Source: Pelodera strongyloides (Eukaryota; Nematoda; Chromadorea; Rhabditida; Rhabditidae). Taken from it: a stretch of DNA of 64,000 bases. A program made the translations under genes and the position numbers. The stretch spans positions 62,001-126,000 of the forward strand of contig JAANDG010000390.1 of NCBI GenBank assembly GCA_036852015.1, in the 5' to 3' direction. This document shows, piece after piece, positions 13,021 to 25,800 of this stretch. Every line of letters begins with the position of its first letter. Within the stretch, counting starts at the first letter, position 1. The notes beneath the pieces were generated by a model that saw only the letters and a list, made by a program, of their open reading frames with translations, ran no database searches and was not told where the DNA came from.

Positions 13021-13829
13021 CTGAAATAAACATACTTATAATTATAATTATAACAACATCCCATAAGTTTCTGATAAGAGTAATGCATAATACAAAAGTC
13101 TATTTATGAAAATCACATTCGTAGATGGCTACTGTGAACCGTAGGTGGCGTTAGAGTAGTACAAAGACGCAAAAACAGAAAGCAAAAGAGTGAAGGTGTG
13201 ATGTTCTAATACAAACAAATAAAAATTACAAAAATCTGATGAAGACGGAAGCAGTAAAATGTGAAAGTCACACACAGAATTTACGAAAAATCATCACTTT
13301 TCTCTTTACAAGACTCCATACTCTGTAACATATGGCAATTACTCGTGCTATACTAGGGGCCAATGCTTGTATATGGGGGATGCGCCATTCTACGGACGAT
13401 GTAGTATCAAATTTCTACTCAAATTTCTACCCAGAATATACATATTCTGACGTGTGCTGCTATAAATGACATAAAAAATATAACAAACAAAACTGGTGGG
13501 TGGACACGAGTATGGTTATTTACAATATTCTTCTGTTACACAAACTGGGGCGGTGTTTTTTCATTCAAATATTTGAATTACGGAAAACCTGTTGAAATTC
13601 AAGTGGGTCGTCTTACAACTTAGAAGTAAAGATAAAAGTAATGAAAAGTGTATGATAAATCAGAGTATTTATTTATTCGTTTATTAAAGAACACCACAAA
13701 AGGTGTGCATCACTAACGATATGATAAAGAGAAAGCAGTGTATATCTCGCTTGGACATATTGTCGTTGATTAGCAAACGGGTACACAGAAATAAAAAAGG
13801 TAAGAAATATCTTATTGCCAGCCTATAAT

Positions 13830-13908
13830 TCGGCGGTTAGCACAGCGGTGGTAAGTGGCTGCTTCGTAGCTAACAGCCTAGGTGAGGGGTTGACCTAGGA
13901 CCTAGCAG
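13830..13908 (+). repeat. tRNA-like sequence, possible SINE head
   Basis: TTAGCACAGCGGTGGTAAG resembles an RNA polymerase III A box, and GGGGTTGACCTAGG some 40 bases later is a poor B box. It does not fold as a full tRNA. This is the weaker of two such sites in the window. Confidence 0.3.
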
Positions 13909-14741
13909 ATAGACATTATTACACTCATACCAATGAGTCAGGGAAGGAATCTTAGACAAAGGGTACCAAAGGGTACCTATGCAGAAGCAATTAGCTGTGT
14001 TTTTGTGTGTCATGGTCATGCTGAGTCTATAGCGAACGTTATCTCAACAAATATAAACTTCGGTGATCTAATTTAATTATGCAGATAATTATAGAATTTA
14101 ATAATCTCACTAGTCTATCTAGCAACATAACTTGTAATAACATGTGGTTTGTCCCCTTTCTAATATGCAAATGTATGGTTTCCTAATACTCAAGAGTAAT
14201 ATGCAACCCTAGGCCCAACGGCCCAGAACTCTAAGGGTTCCGGCGTTCGTATGTGTACCAAATCACGCGTAAATCCGTAAATACTTGCGGAAATTGAGAA
14301 AATACGGAAGTTGCGGTCAGAAATCGTGGAGTTTATTTTATAAGTATGGTAGAGGGCTCTCGTCATATATACTAGTACGGGAATAGTAATAATCAGCACC
14401 GACGGTTTTAGTAGATCTCAGCAGCGTTTGACACATGGACAAATGCATCGAAAAACTATTTCTAAAAACGCTCAAGGTAAGGCTCAGTAACATAATAAAT
14501 TGTTGGAAGACTAAGATAGGCTACAAAGCGCTTCAAGGAAAAAATATTCTCCAGGCAAAACAAAAAACACGCAAAGTTCTGTGCGCTATTCTTGGAATCG
14601 CGCAACTTAGCAACAAGCTCTGTTGATGCTAACGTCATCCGACAAGTGTGCTCTTTTTTCTAGACTATAAAAAAACAAAAGAAAAACAAAAAGAATATTC
14701 TGAAAACCCAAATAAGGGTTTATTGTTCGACACCAAAAAAG

Positions 14742-15095
14742 GTGCTAATGATAAAAACATACACACGTAGAGCAGAGGGGTCCCAGGAAGTTAAATTTTC
14801 TAGGGGATGTTTGGATATTTTGCAAGGCAAGTGCTCATATATAAAACCTTTCGGGATTAAGCTATTTTACGTATATTTTATTCCTAAACAAAATGTAAAT
14901 GCCAAAAATCCACTCTGTGACTCGTGTAATTCGTCTCAAGAAGGCATTTTCCTTGGAGGAAAGCAGATTTTCGAAATTGAATCCATGTGTCCCTCTTTAG
15001 CGAAGGATTTCGAGGTTGACAGAGAGAGAAACAATGAGAGTGAAATAGCAGGTGAAATGAGAGGTTTAGAGAAATACTTTGTAAAAAAAAAATAA
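14742..15095 (+). CDS. Hypothetical 117-codon open frame of doubtful coding status
   Basis: An open frame of 117 codons in AT-rich sequence ends in DFEVDRERNNESEIAGEMRG and a Lys run. It contains CDSCNSSQEG but no recognised domain. It starts within a repeated motif (TTTATT... CACCAAAAAAGGTG) and no splice sites obviously link it to a gene. An ATG is at 14748. It may be chance or repeat-derived. Confidence 0.15.
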   Translation: MLMIKTYTRRAEGSQEVKFSRGCLDILQGKCSYIKPFGIKLFYVYFIPKQNVNAKNPLCDSCNSSQEGIFLGGKQIFEIESMCPSLAKDFEVDRERNNESEIAGEMRGLEKYFVKKK

Positions 15096-16327
15096 GGTTG
15101 AAAATGGGGAATAATGTGTGACAAAGGAAAACGTGGTTTGGAACATCTTGGAATTGTTAGCAATAGTTTAGAATTTAAATTAATTGGATTTTGGATGAAC
15201 CGGAAATGTGGAACAGGAAAGCATATAGTTGTTACTGAACATTTATTTATTTATTTATTAAATACACCAAAAGGTGTGCATCCGACTATCCGAGGCATAC
15301 AGTCATCGAGATTCTAGATGCAAGTTTATTTTATTTATTTATTTTCTGCTTGTTCAATCCACTGTGAAGATATTTTTCATCCGTTGTGAGTCAAGAAGCA
15401 CCTTCTTATGAATAAATAAATATCTTTTTTCTCTCCACATTCAACCTCATTCAAGAACTAAAGCGCAATAGCCAGGTTCCTAAAATCTAAAATAACTCAG
15501 GTCTTGGAAAAGCACCTGTTTTTTTATCACAAAAATGACTAAATAATATGAAACCACGTTTTTCATTCTTGACTTATGTAATAAAAAAGAGATTGCATAT
15601 TCCAGGTATTCATAAAGCATACACTATCGGTTAAGCTTTCAATAACAAAAAAAAACAGGCGCTCGCAACACAATTACTCAGTGTAACATTGTTCAGCCAT
15701 GTATACACTAAAGCCCATATTATTGTGTATAGAATAGACTCAAAGTTGTGGAAATTAATAATAAAAAATGTGAAAAAAAAGCTTTTGAAGGGGAAAAACA
15801 CTCGTAAACCAAATGAAAATAGCCCCAAGCGCATGAGGTTACTAGGGATACTGTAAATTTACAGCTAATTTTAGCTGCATTGTAATCGTACAAAATTAAC
15901 TTATGTTAATTGAATATACTACACTAGGGTACTGTAAAATTGAAAATATGCAATTTTCTTTAATAGAGTAATAAATATTAGCATCTCAATCATTTATAAT
16001 CTCGTTGAAACATTACCTTATATCCAGTAACATTTTTTTAGTTCCATTGCATAAAATCTTGTGGCAAAGTTAATTAAAAAGCCGAGTCCAAATCAGGAAC
16101 CTAATTATAGAAAATCCGTGTAATTTAGACTGCAAACAGTCAATTTGTACGCGCGTAAACAGTAAACGCAATTATTTCCGAGACGTAATTAGGAGTATTA
16201 CGGACTAAGACATTCAATGGGGTTAGAATTGAGAGGCCAAAGATACCCCACGAGCTAATAAGATTCACAGGGATTACGCTCTTCAGGTGACAAGGACACG
16301 TTCAAGACACTGACGAAACTTGGGTTG

Positions 16328-16480
16328 CGCGCGGCGAAACCCTGGCGCGGAAGTGCCGCGCCGCGAGATCCTGGCGATAGCTGGGCGAAACAGGGAAAAT
16401 TGACCGAGAAACTGCTCGATTCTGCGAAAACGGATCGCGGCGTCTTCGCCCTACCTTCGCCAGATTGTCGCCAGGTTCTG
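16328..16480. repeat. CpG-rich repeat with GGCGAAA and TTCGCC motifs
   Basis: The block is GC-rich in an AT-rich region and contains GCGCGGCGAAACCCTGGCG and inverted TCGCC motifs. Similar blocks occur at 19062-19195 and 54975-55115. Just downstream at 16504 there is a consensus GTAAGT donor on the plus strand. Confidence 0.55.
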
Positions 16481-16947
16481 CACGGGAATATAATTGTTAT
16501 TCAGGTAAGTACGCAGCGAACGGGTCTCGTGCAAAATCTTGCACCATCTCCTCAGTGTTTTGTCATATATTTGTATTTTATCGTGTGTTTTATCGTGTAT
16601 TTTGTTATAGTGTGTGTGTTAATTAAAACGTATTCCCGTAATCTATCAATGTAGTGAGAAATGGTGTGTCGAATGACTGAACGTATTGCTTTTTATTCTT
16701 TATTTACAAGAAAATTATTAGCACCATCATTAGCATTTACGTGTTATAGTTTTCACAATTGTTTATAAGACAGCGCACTTACCGTAGTCTAGCTTTTTCG
16801 CATGCACCTTGCTTTTTTTGCAAAAGAATTTTTGCAGATTCGATTGCTGTTTTTATTCTCTTTGCTTTTCATTTGTATGTAGTTTGTTTTACTTTAAAAG
16901 TTTTTATATTAGTAAACCAGTAAAACCAGTAACTTTTAATGTTTTAG

Positions 16948-18386
16948 CTGTGTGTGATGCTGCCGGATTGCTGTTCGACTACAAGGTTACGATTTTAAGG
17001 TTTGTCTTCCTTATTTTACGACTTCGGTTTCGGTCCTTTTGTATTTTTTATTGCCCCGCAACTTGCATTAAATGGTTCACTGATGGGTTTCCATGTATGC
17101 GATTCGCACCTGCGAAAATGTCAAAACCGCTGTCCATGTTCGAGTCGATTAAATGACATGGTCCCGCACCGATTTTGGATCTAATATGGATCTATTTCAA
17201 AATAGTATGGATCTATTTCAAATAGTATGGATCTGATACACTTTCGCTGCAGGACCATGTCAAACGTGCGATTCGCATGGGTTACGGTAGGCAATTGACA
17301 TGCATGTAAAATGACTTGAACATGGACAGCGGTTTGACATTTTCGCAGATGCGAATCGCATACATGGAAACCCCATAATTGGCTTTTTTCAGTTCAACCT
17401 CGTAGCACATATTGTATAGATGGTCGACTGATTACATCCTCTGACTAGGGTATGTTTGTTTTTTGGTACTATTGAAGCTAAAATTGCCGTCTGTCGTGCC
17501 GATCTTTAATATTATTTTATGGTTCATGCCGCCCTCGAATCGAGTATAAATTTGGTTTCTATTCATCTACATTGCATTTAGAACTCATCGCGATCACACA
17601 ATATACCTTCAATATATGACATGCTCATGATGTTGAAGAAGAAGATTGACTTTATTGGTAAACCCCTCTTACAATAAGGTAAGGTTTCATTCATGTCATA
17701 TGAGCCTAGATTTATCTTTTTTTCAGTCGACATTCAGTAGATGTAGAGTTTTGTGTATAATTTGTTATACCCGAATCTCCTCCGAACGAGTTGCTAGTAT
17801 GCTAGTAGCTAAACAGGCTAAGTCTGACTAAGTGTTATTAAGTAATCATGGTGGAAGGAAGGTGGGAGCTTTCTGATTAAAGGAGACGTTGTGCCATCTT
17901 TTTCGTGGTAATGGAGTTCCGTTCAGTTTATTATATCTTCATTTTTTAGGCCCAGACTAGTCTAGGACGCATTGAGAACTTCAGCTGTTCATGTTCACAC
18001 AGAAGACCTGCAGGTGAACACTGGTTCTTACTTACTTTTCGTTATTATTTCTTATGCGATACGTGCTTCTACTACAACGATATGTAACTGAAACACATGA
18101 CATGCATAACTTGCGGCTTTCATTTGTTTTTGTTTATCGTGTAGGGTGCTTTTTTGAGATTTGACTATCCTGTACTCAATCTTAATACTAGTTATTTAGG
18201 GGGATTAACAATAAACTTCCGTATGTTAGAGTCTTTTAGAATGCAGAGTGTATATTTGAATCGGTTTTTTTAGGAGGTGTATCGGATGTTATGCCCACAT
18301 GGAAACTGTTCTGGCCCAAAGTAAAGGACGACTATTTGGAATACTGGACAATGTGCGAACGCTGTTCCTTCATTGATGCACAATAA
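16948..18386 (+). CDS. Short spliced gene of unknown function
   Basis: I do not recognise this protein. Exons with good splice sites are 16948-16985 (VCDAAGLLFDYK), 17582-17657 (NIPSIYDMLMMLKKKIDFI), optionally 17950-18013 (AQTSLGRIENFSCSCSHRR), and the terminal exon 18274-18386 (MPTWKLFWPKVKDDYLEYW, ending CSFIDAQ and TAA). The 17582-17657 exon ends in phase 1 and joins the last exon directly in frame; the 17950 exon also ends in phase 1 but cannot follow 17657 in frame, so it may be an alternative exon with another upstream partner (an open frame starts at 17727). The 5' part is not settled; an ORF with a strong GTAAGT donor at 16504 is one candidate. The gene lies inside the long intron proposed for the Turtle gene and is flanked by CpG-rich repeats. 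It could be part of a mobile element. Confidence 0.4.
17084..17375. mobile_element. Fold-back element with TGGGTTTCCATGTATGCG ends
   Basis: The left arm (TGGGTTTCCATGTATGCGAT ... CCGCTGTCCATGTTC) pairs with the right arm (GAACATGGACAGCGG ... CGCATACATGGAAACCCCA). The centre has about three tandem units of TATGGATCTATTTCAAATAG (about 17184-17237). The ends resemble family C. It lies in an intron of the short plus-strand gene. Confidence 0.75.
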
Positions 18387-19880
18387 TCAACAGTAAGGAC
18401 AAATCCTCCCCAAAATTATGTTATTTTGTTACCCTCAGGCTCAGTCATCTCGTATAGAACTAAAAGCATATAGAACGTTTCTAGAACTAAAAGCATAGAC
18501 AGGGGTCCGCTGAATGTGTTGTATGTATATCGTGTGTAGCCTAACAAATTAAACATTTTGCATCCATTATTAGGGGCATCTCCTACAACCTACATATATA
18601 TTTCTAGTTCCTCGGTTATGAATTTATTTTATTGAACTGAAGGAAAATAGAGTGGATTTATTCTTATACCTACTTTTTAAGTTTGTTAATACTTTTTATA
18701 ATGTTATTATTACGTACAGATTATTTCCGTTACTAGCGTTAGTATTCCTATAAGTAGCGGGGTCATTTCCTAGCATTAGCATTCCTGTAACTAGTGATAA
18801 GTCACAAATTACTTTAAGTTTTATTTTCATTAAGTTAGTTTGTCATTTCGTTAGGTTTCTTATTTCATTTCGTTTCGTTAGTTGAGTTAGTTTGTCATTT
18901 CTCGCGTTTTTCCATGTACTGTGTTGTTTTGCTTGTGTATTGAAGTAAAGATTGGTTATTTTGTCTGTATTTGGAGTTTTTATGGTGTTAATATTATTTG
19001 TTCCCTTTATTTTATTTTGAATGGGTAGTACGGACATTTCACGGCCGATTTTTCTATTCTGGTGAAGACTGGGCGAAACCGCGGCGAAAGCTGGGCGATG
19101 ACCTGGCGAAAGCTGCGCGCGGAAGAGGGTTCGCCATTCGACTGTGGCGACCCTCTAAAACCTTCGCCGCGCACCCGCCACACTCCCGCGGCGCGCAGTC
19201 AAAGTTTAGCATTGGAGGCCGGATATCAAACAATGCCATTTTTCATGGGGCTAACTCATAAATGGAATGTAATAATAAGGCACCTACGTAAAATTATCAG
19301 AACATTTTATCACTTTGCTAATGGATACGGTAACGACTAAGGAATAGTAAAGGAATATGAATTAAGGTAAACTACGGTTATTTAATGCACTACAGTACAC
19401 AATAAGAAACTACATGGAAGTCGATTCCTTTTAAATTCCTAAGTGTCTGCCAACAAAGCTCCATGAAAACAAAGATCATTGGCCCCGTTTCCCAAAGTAT
19501 TGCCAAACATGCAACATTCTAACCTCCCCTCTGACGTGCCAAAACAGCGCGGCGCTCCCTTAAAAGCCGACGACTCTCCACTGGAATTAAAAATCCCAAA
19601 CATCCATTATAAAAAATATTTATTAAACCAATTAGTAAGCAATTTTCAACAATAACCTTGATCTAATTTTATGCGTAAGAAATAACAACCACACTGAACC
19701 TGATTTAATGATCTGTTATCTACATAAAGCGTGCACATAAACCGTAATTTGATACCAGCTGACGACGGACTTAGACGGATATAAACCGGAGCGAAATACA
19801 CATGCACATCATATATATGTAGGTTTCGAACTAAATATAAACCGAGTTTAAAACACATAATAAAACCATCCTGCAGCCAC
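18387..19880. other. Stretch without a recognised gene
   Basis: It contains TAGCGTTAG and GTTAGTTTGTCATTTCG short repeats near 18730-18900 and the CpG-rich block at 19062. No coding exon could be supported on either strand. Confidence 0.5.
19062..19195. repeat. CpG-rich repeat, second copy
   Basis: GGGCGAAACCGCGGCGAAAG and TTCGCCGCGCACCCGCC give internal complementarity, like the blocks at 16328 and 54975. With the 16.3 kb block it brackets the short plus-strand gene. Confidence 0.5.
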
Positions 19881-19948
19881 AAAATTTTCAGGATTCTTAT
19901 TCTTAACAACAACAAAAACAAGAAAATAATAATTAGTAAAACATACAT
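19881..19948 (-). other. tutl: Candidate first coding exon (signal peptide) of the Turtle-like gene
   Basis: An ATG at 19948 opens a strongly hydrophobic stretch, MYVLLIIIFLFLLLLRIRI, that looks like a signal peptide. It is preceded four bases upstream by a TTTTTAG acceptor, as expected for a trans-spliced or intron-bounded start. A weak donor (TTTT/GTGGCT) leaves phase 2, which is exactly what the Ig1 exon at 13020 needs. The resulting intron would be 6.9 kb and holds an unrelated plus-strand gene. The match rests on phase and hydrophobicity only; the true first exon could lie elsewhere. Confidence 0.35.
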
Positions 19949-20374
19949 GCAGCTAAAAAGCACGAAACAATGTTAATTAGATAAAAAAGATACAAAAACC
20001 ACAATAACAACAGTCAACCCGGCAACAATGAAATCTAAATTAAATTTGAAACTAAAAGTGAAAGGAACAGGTGAAAAGAACAAGAAAAGGAAAAAATCAA
20101 ACAAATAATATAATACTTTAATTTAAGAAAAAAACAGGTTCAACAAGGACACAAAAAGTTTCTATTTACAAAGTACATTAATCAATGCGTAATATAAGAG
20201 GTACCAGTATAGTTAACCGTTACATTTTTAATCGGAATTTACCTGAATTCTCACTTCAATATCGGTGTTCAAAAGGAGATAAAACACATAAAACTTAGTG
20301 TAGACAAAGAAAAGTTCAAAACAAAAATTTAAAGGGAAAATCACCCGATTGTGGGCATTGGCCACGCCTACTCT

Positions 20375-22784
20375 CTAAAAATCCGGAATATCAAAAGGCA
20401 AGTCCCAGTTGAATGTCGATAATTGACTGCAGTGGGCAAAATAACTCTCACGCATCATTCGGTCGAATTGTTCTGAAATTTATTATTATTATTATTATTA
20501 TTATTAATATTATTAATATTAATGATTATAATTGATGAAATACACATATTGGAAGCATCAGGGTCGAAGTCAAAGTGATCACTTTTCCTGACAAAGAAAA
20601 CAATATATTAAGGTGGCACACAGTTTAGAAAACTTGTTGTATTCTATACAAAACATTTCTGTGCCAAAAACCACGTGCCGTACCGCTTTAAGATGATCAA
20701 AGAAATTCGTAAATTATACCAAAGTTCCGCTTCCAATTCTTGTAGTTCTTGCCACTCCTCAATTCCTTAGGCGTGCAATTGGACACTGCAACTTGTAGTG
20801 GGACAAGGGCCCGTTGGGGCACGTCCAGGGCCTTAGTTCCATTGCCAGATGCAAGGAACTTGCCCACACGGAACATCTAAATGGGAAAACTTGTGTTGGC
20901 ACTCTTTGCTTATTGTTTTTCCTTCGGACCACTATTTCTTGCCCTGCAAGACGCTCTACACCGTGCCCATGGATAATGTTGATATAACTGAGCGTACTTT
21001 CGCGCTTTACTTTATTCTGATGCGATATCGAATCGAATACAGCGCTAATGGGGTTTGCAAGTATGCCCGATTTTCCTTATCGAAAAAATCGAAAAAATTA
21101 CCGTATCTTGGCACTACACGAGAATATCTACAGGCTGTTTTTAAGACCGATCGACACGGGACCAAAAAATGTCTCTTCCCGCTTTGATGGCGGATTTTCG
21201 ATAGTGCGGATGTATCAAAATTACGGTAAATTGCACACGAATTGATAGTTGCAAGGAAAACGCACAGTTTCTGGCATACTTGCAAACCCCATAAAACTAC
21301 AACTAGGTACAGTACCTGAATTTGGAAGATCATCGCGTAGAGGTTCGACAGTGCCTGCGGCATAAATGTTCCCGAGAGCTTGGTGGGCAGGCTTGTCGAC
21401 AGCAAATCAATCATTTGGGTTAGTTGGCACTCCTCAACATTATCTCATTAAAGCGAAATACTTGCCGGTTTTTGAAACGCATCGTGGACAACTGAATTCT
21501 TACGTATTTATGCTAAATTGCTCGAATTTGGCTCGATTTTTTTTTATTATGATTTATGTTCATTTGCATACGCTGCATAAGAATGCTGGTGTACTCGATG
21601 TGCTCCAAAAACCGGCCAGTATTTTGCTTTAACAAACATACCGAACAAAACACTCCTACTCCCGAATAGTTGTTACAAGGTTAATGTTACAAAAAAATCT
21701 CAAGAGAGAGACAAAAAAGCCCTAATTTAAACTAGGTAATCGACGCTGTTATTATTACAGTACCCCATACTACTTGTGACATTCTATATGATGCTTTAAA
21801 CCATGTCGAACAATAAAGTGCAAATATACTAATCTTTATTCTGCATAAAAAAAACGCACCAGCTGTTCGTTAACCGCCTTTCCGAGTGATCTTTCAAACA
21901 ATTGTTTCATTGTCTTATGAGTCGCCTGCGCTCGGAAACCCATCTAAACAAGATATAACATATCATTATAAAGATATAACATAATAATAATAATAATAAT
22001 AATAATTTATTTCCAGTTGCATGATTCTTTCAGTTGGTAAAAGATGATAATACTGCAATTGGGAAATCAAAGAATGGAGCATAAACCAACTAAAATTCAA
22101 CAAGCAACGAAACACTAACATATCTTTTGCAATCAATATTCTAATAGGACGCAATAAAAGAGGAATTTGATGATAAAAATAAAACATTCTCACCCGTCCT
22201 TCCTTCTGCAACTCCTCGTGTACATAACACAGGGCGAGCAGGACGCTGTAATAAGTAATAATGATCGATCGATGAGAAAGAACTTGCATACAATACACAG
22301 GAATTAAGCTTCCACAACACGTCGCAAACCATGTGCTATACCGCTTTAACGTTTTTGCACAATGCACCGATAACACGTAGCAAACCATGCGCTATACCGT
22401 TTTAACGTTTTTGCACAATGCACCGATAATGTCTGCATAACTTTGTTTAGGAAACAAACGAGCAAAGTCCCTACAAAGGGAAAAGTTAGAGATAGAGAGA
22501 TCAGAAAGCTAATTGTAAAAAAAGGTCTTTAAAATAACAAATCCTAAAAATGATACCTAGCGTAGTGATCCCAGAATACGATATCGTCCAGGCCATTCTC
22601 GGTGGCCTTAGTGAAAAGTTCCGAGGAGAGTTCATTAAGTCGCATGCGGATCAGTTCAAACTGAAAGGACCAAATATTCAGAGCTTGGCTTGGATTGCAA
22701 AATTTCAACATTTTGACTTTCCGTTTAAAATGCCATACTATGACATATGGCAACACATATGCATTGGTGGCGAATCACTTTGAT

Positions 22785-22823
<39 letters not shown>

Positions 22824-25800
22824 TAATAATAATAACAATAATAATAATTTATCCGCAGAAACCAAGTCCATAACTGCCTGAAGTAGCACAAAATGGTGGT
22901 ACCCTATTTGCAAAAAATATGCATGTTCCTACTGGCCTATATTCTTTACTACCCACGTACCGTACCTCTTCTCTTCAGTGTAAAAAAATACACATGTCCT
23001 CTCGCCACCCTTTCAAATGAAACTAATAAATCTCTGAAAAAAAATGAAAGTCCATAATACTCACGTCTTTCACCTTGGTGAGCTTGACTGTCATCTTTCG
23101 AGGTCTCTTGCTCACCGACTCTTGAATACTATTCATATTGAGCCTGGTCTTCTCGAGCAAGTCCCATCGATACGCATCAGGGAAAGACGCCACCAACTTC
23201 TACAGTAAATAAAGATTAGCATCGACAAATAGTTCCCGTCCGTAAACCAACATCAGCTTCAATCCTACAGGGGCATAAATCGCATTCGTAACAATCGTAA
23301 AAACCACCTCGTCAAATGAAACTAATACAAATACCAACTTTAGAAACACAAGTTTACACAATCTATCAATGTCACGTTCGCGTGTCACGAAAATATATAA
23401 ATTTGGAACATAGTCCAGAGTCGCCGGAATATATTTGAGTTTAAGCCACCTAGGTGGCTCACTCAAGCTCATTTTTTTCAAAAAGCTCAGAGCCCATTCA
23501 AAAACTGCGTACCTTCTCCTTGGCAAGTATCCTCTCCTTGATGATTCTTGCATATCTCTTCGAAGAAGTAATCGGAGCCTTGCAATCTGGACAATGCAGG
23601 ACCTCGTCCTTGTCCACACACTTTTGCACGTGCGCGTCCAAGTACTGAACGTTTTTTTATAACAATACAGTAATAAGCTTTCTGATGATGTATATAGACT
23701 AAACGCTAAAGGAGACCATCGCACCCTGATCCAGATTAATTGCTGCACATTTCAACTTGTCATTACATGCGGTTGGCAGTTGGCTGGCATGTTATTCGGA
23801 AACTGATTATAGATGTCAAAATATGAAAGATAGAGTTTTCGAGCAACCGAAACGACAAGGCACCTCCACCATACACGCTTACAAGTACAGTGTGCAACAC
23901 TATCGTAAACATCTCTACAGTTACCATCCCTATGCCATTAGAGGCCATATTCACTACTCTATTCCGCGTCTTTTTCTCTGCGTGTCTCACATTAGAGTGC
24001 TACATTCTATCACCAGGGACTATTTCCCTGAGGGAACCGGAGTGGTGAATATTGCCTCTGATCCCCTAACTAAACAAATCCTCTCACCTTCGTTGGGAAC
24101 ACATGTCTACATGCTGGCAGTAACATGAGCGTGTAGAGTTTCTCGCGTTCCCCGAGCACGGACACCACCTTACGGTAGCCATCAATATCACATGTGGCGC
24201 ATACGCCTGAAAAATAAAAGTACACACAAACTAACAAAGATGCCACAATACATAAAGAATATTAGAATTCATCGGTATGTACAGAGCACAAACCCCATCC
24301 TCACTACAGTAAAGCGCACGGTGTGGCATAAAACAAAAATGTAATATTGCGAAGTACTTACTTGGACACGGTTCCTGACAGAGTCCAAGGCAAGAATGCC
24401 GACAGATGAGCAGTTTAGTGCACCTGGCTTGACACGGCGGCACATTGCACACTTCGAAGCACCTGATAATTAGAACAGAAATGGAATAAAATACTTGATA
24501 CCTCAGACAGACGCCCCGATATTCTTTCTATGTTATTCTACGTGTGATGATTGTGTATGTCTCAATAAAGTGGTATTCACATATTCTTTGACATCCTAGT
24601 ACCCTGTGACACCCTAGATAGACAGCACCGAACAACCACTAGTTAGCATGTTTGAAATTTTCTTCGGCAATATTTGACCAAGTTATTATATTATGCTAGA
24701 AGCAAAAAATATAAAGTAGTAAAAAACCTCTTGGAGCATCCCCGATGCTCGCACTGGTTGTCGCAGTGATTGGTGCATAGGAAACACGGTTCCGTGCAAC
24801 GGCGATCCAACATCTAAATTTTATTTTATAGAGTACCGAATAGTTTTTTAAGTGTTATACATACAGAAATACTATACTCTGTTAATCTCCGACCCAATGC
24901 GCGCCCAAATTGTGGCTTTCGACCCCACCGCCGACGCTAAATATGACTGAAATTTGCAGTGCCTACCCTTTAGCAGTACAAATAGTGTAGCAGTACAGTA
25001 GACAGCAGCAGTGTACGCATGCCAGCCAAACTGACCCAAGTCTGACCCAAGTCCGAGCCAACTGGCGCGCTTGCAGCCCTTCCGCATGCACATCGCATTT
25101 TTCACGATGATTTTTCCAATTTTTTTGAAGTCCTGCACTTTCTGGTTTCTTTCTAATTTGTTTCTATTTCCTTTATTATTTCCTCTATTAACTTATTGCT
25201 ATCACAGGTACCATTGCTTCACTTACTGGGGCGCGTTCAAGCAAGCAAACAAACGGAAGGAAACACGATAAAGTAAGTTTATGATGTCGTAAGAATAGGG
25301 CTCCCATCGGTCACTATAGATAGGCTCAACCGTAGAAGTGTATGTTGCTAATAGTTTGTAATCTTCGCAGAATGACGCAGAAGTATTATACTTTCATTTA
25401 CTATTTAATTTAATACACTTCGACACTGGTGGACAGCTCCATGGAAGTTCACAACATCAAAGATGCATTCTGCTGCCTGATACTAATACTGGACAATGGA
25501 AGATTCGCTAAAACTCCGTCAAATTTGAATGTTTAGTCATATGCTGTGTATGTATTATTCGTAATAAACATTTCCTCCCGTTATCTAGTGTAATTTATGG
25601 GCTACGCTTCTGTACAAATTACGGTGGTGCCGACTCCAAACCGTGGTGGTGCCGACCCAACTCCGACTCCAAACAGTGGTTTTGCCGATCCAACTCCCAC
25701 GCCTTTTTCAAATTTTTCGACCCGGGGCGGAAACTAGGACCGCCCAGAGTCGGACTTCGCTTTAGTTAGGTCGGCACTTTGGGTCGGAGAGGAACATAGT

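Larger units (their letters stand above)
13021..16327. other. Long stretch without a supported gene
   Basis: This would be intronic if the Turtle first exon is at 19.9 kb. It holds a tRNA-like repeat near 13830, three copies of a TTTA-rich tail followed by CACCAAAAGGTG (about 13666, 14719 and 15243) and two weak plus-strand open frames (14435-14626 and 14742-15095). Otherwise I see AT-rich sequence only. Confidence 0.5.
20375..24206 (-). other. znfx-1: ZNFX C-terminal tail exons
   Basis: Exons are 24088-24206 (VCATCDIDGY then MLLPACRHVFPTK), 23717-23755, 23513-23644 (LHCPDCKAPI then RYARIIKERI), 23065-23199, 22557-22660, 22194-22245, 21860-21943, about 21316-21432, 20720-20876 and 20375-20472. 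The first three resemble the segment after the fingers in ZNFX1, with a CPDC pair that probably closes one more zinc site. The rest is helical and Lys/Arg-rich. I see no RZ-type finger like the one that ends the vertebrate protein. The exon near 21316-21432 lacks a good acceptor because a TTAA-flanked element sits directly upstream. Confidence 0.75.

Noticed and set aside
23200..23748. 182-codon minus-strand open frame
   Set aside because: It overlaps two true ZNFX exons in another frame and runs through the intron between them.
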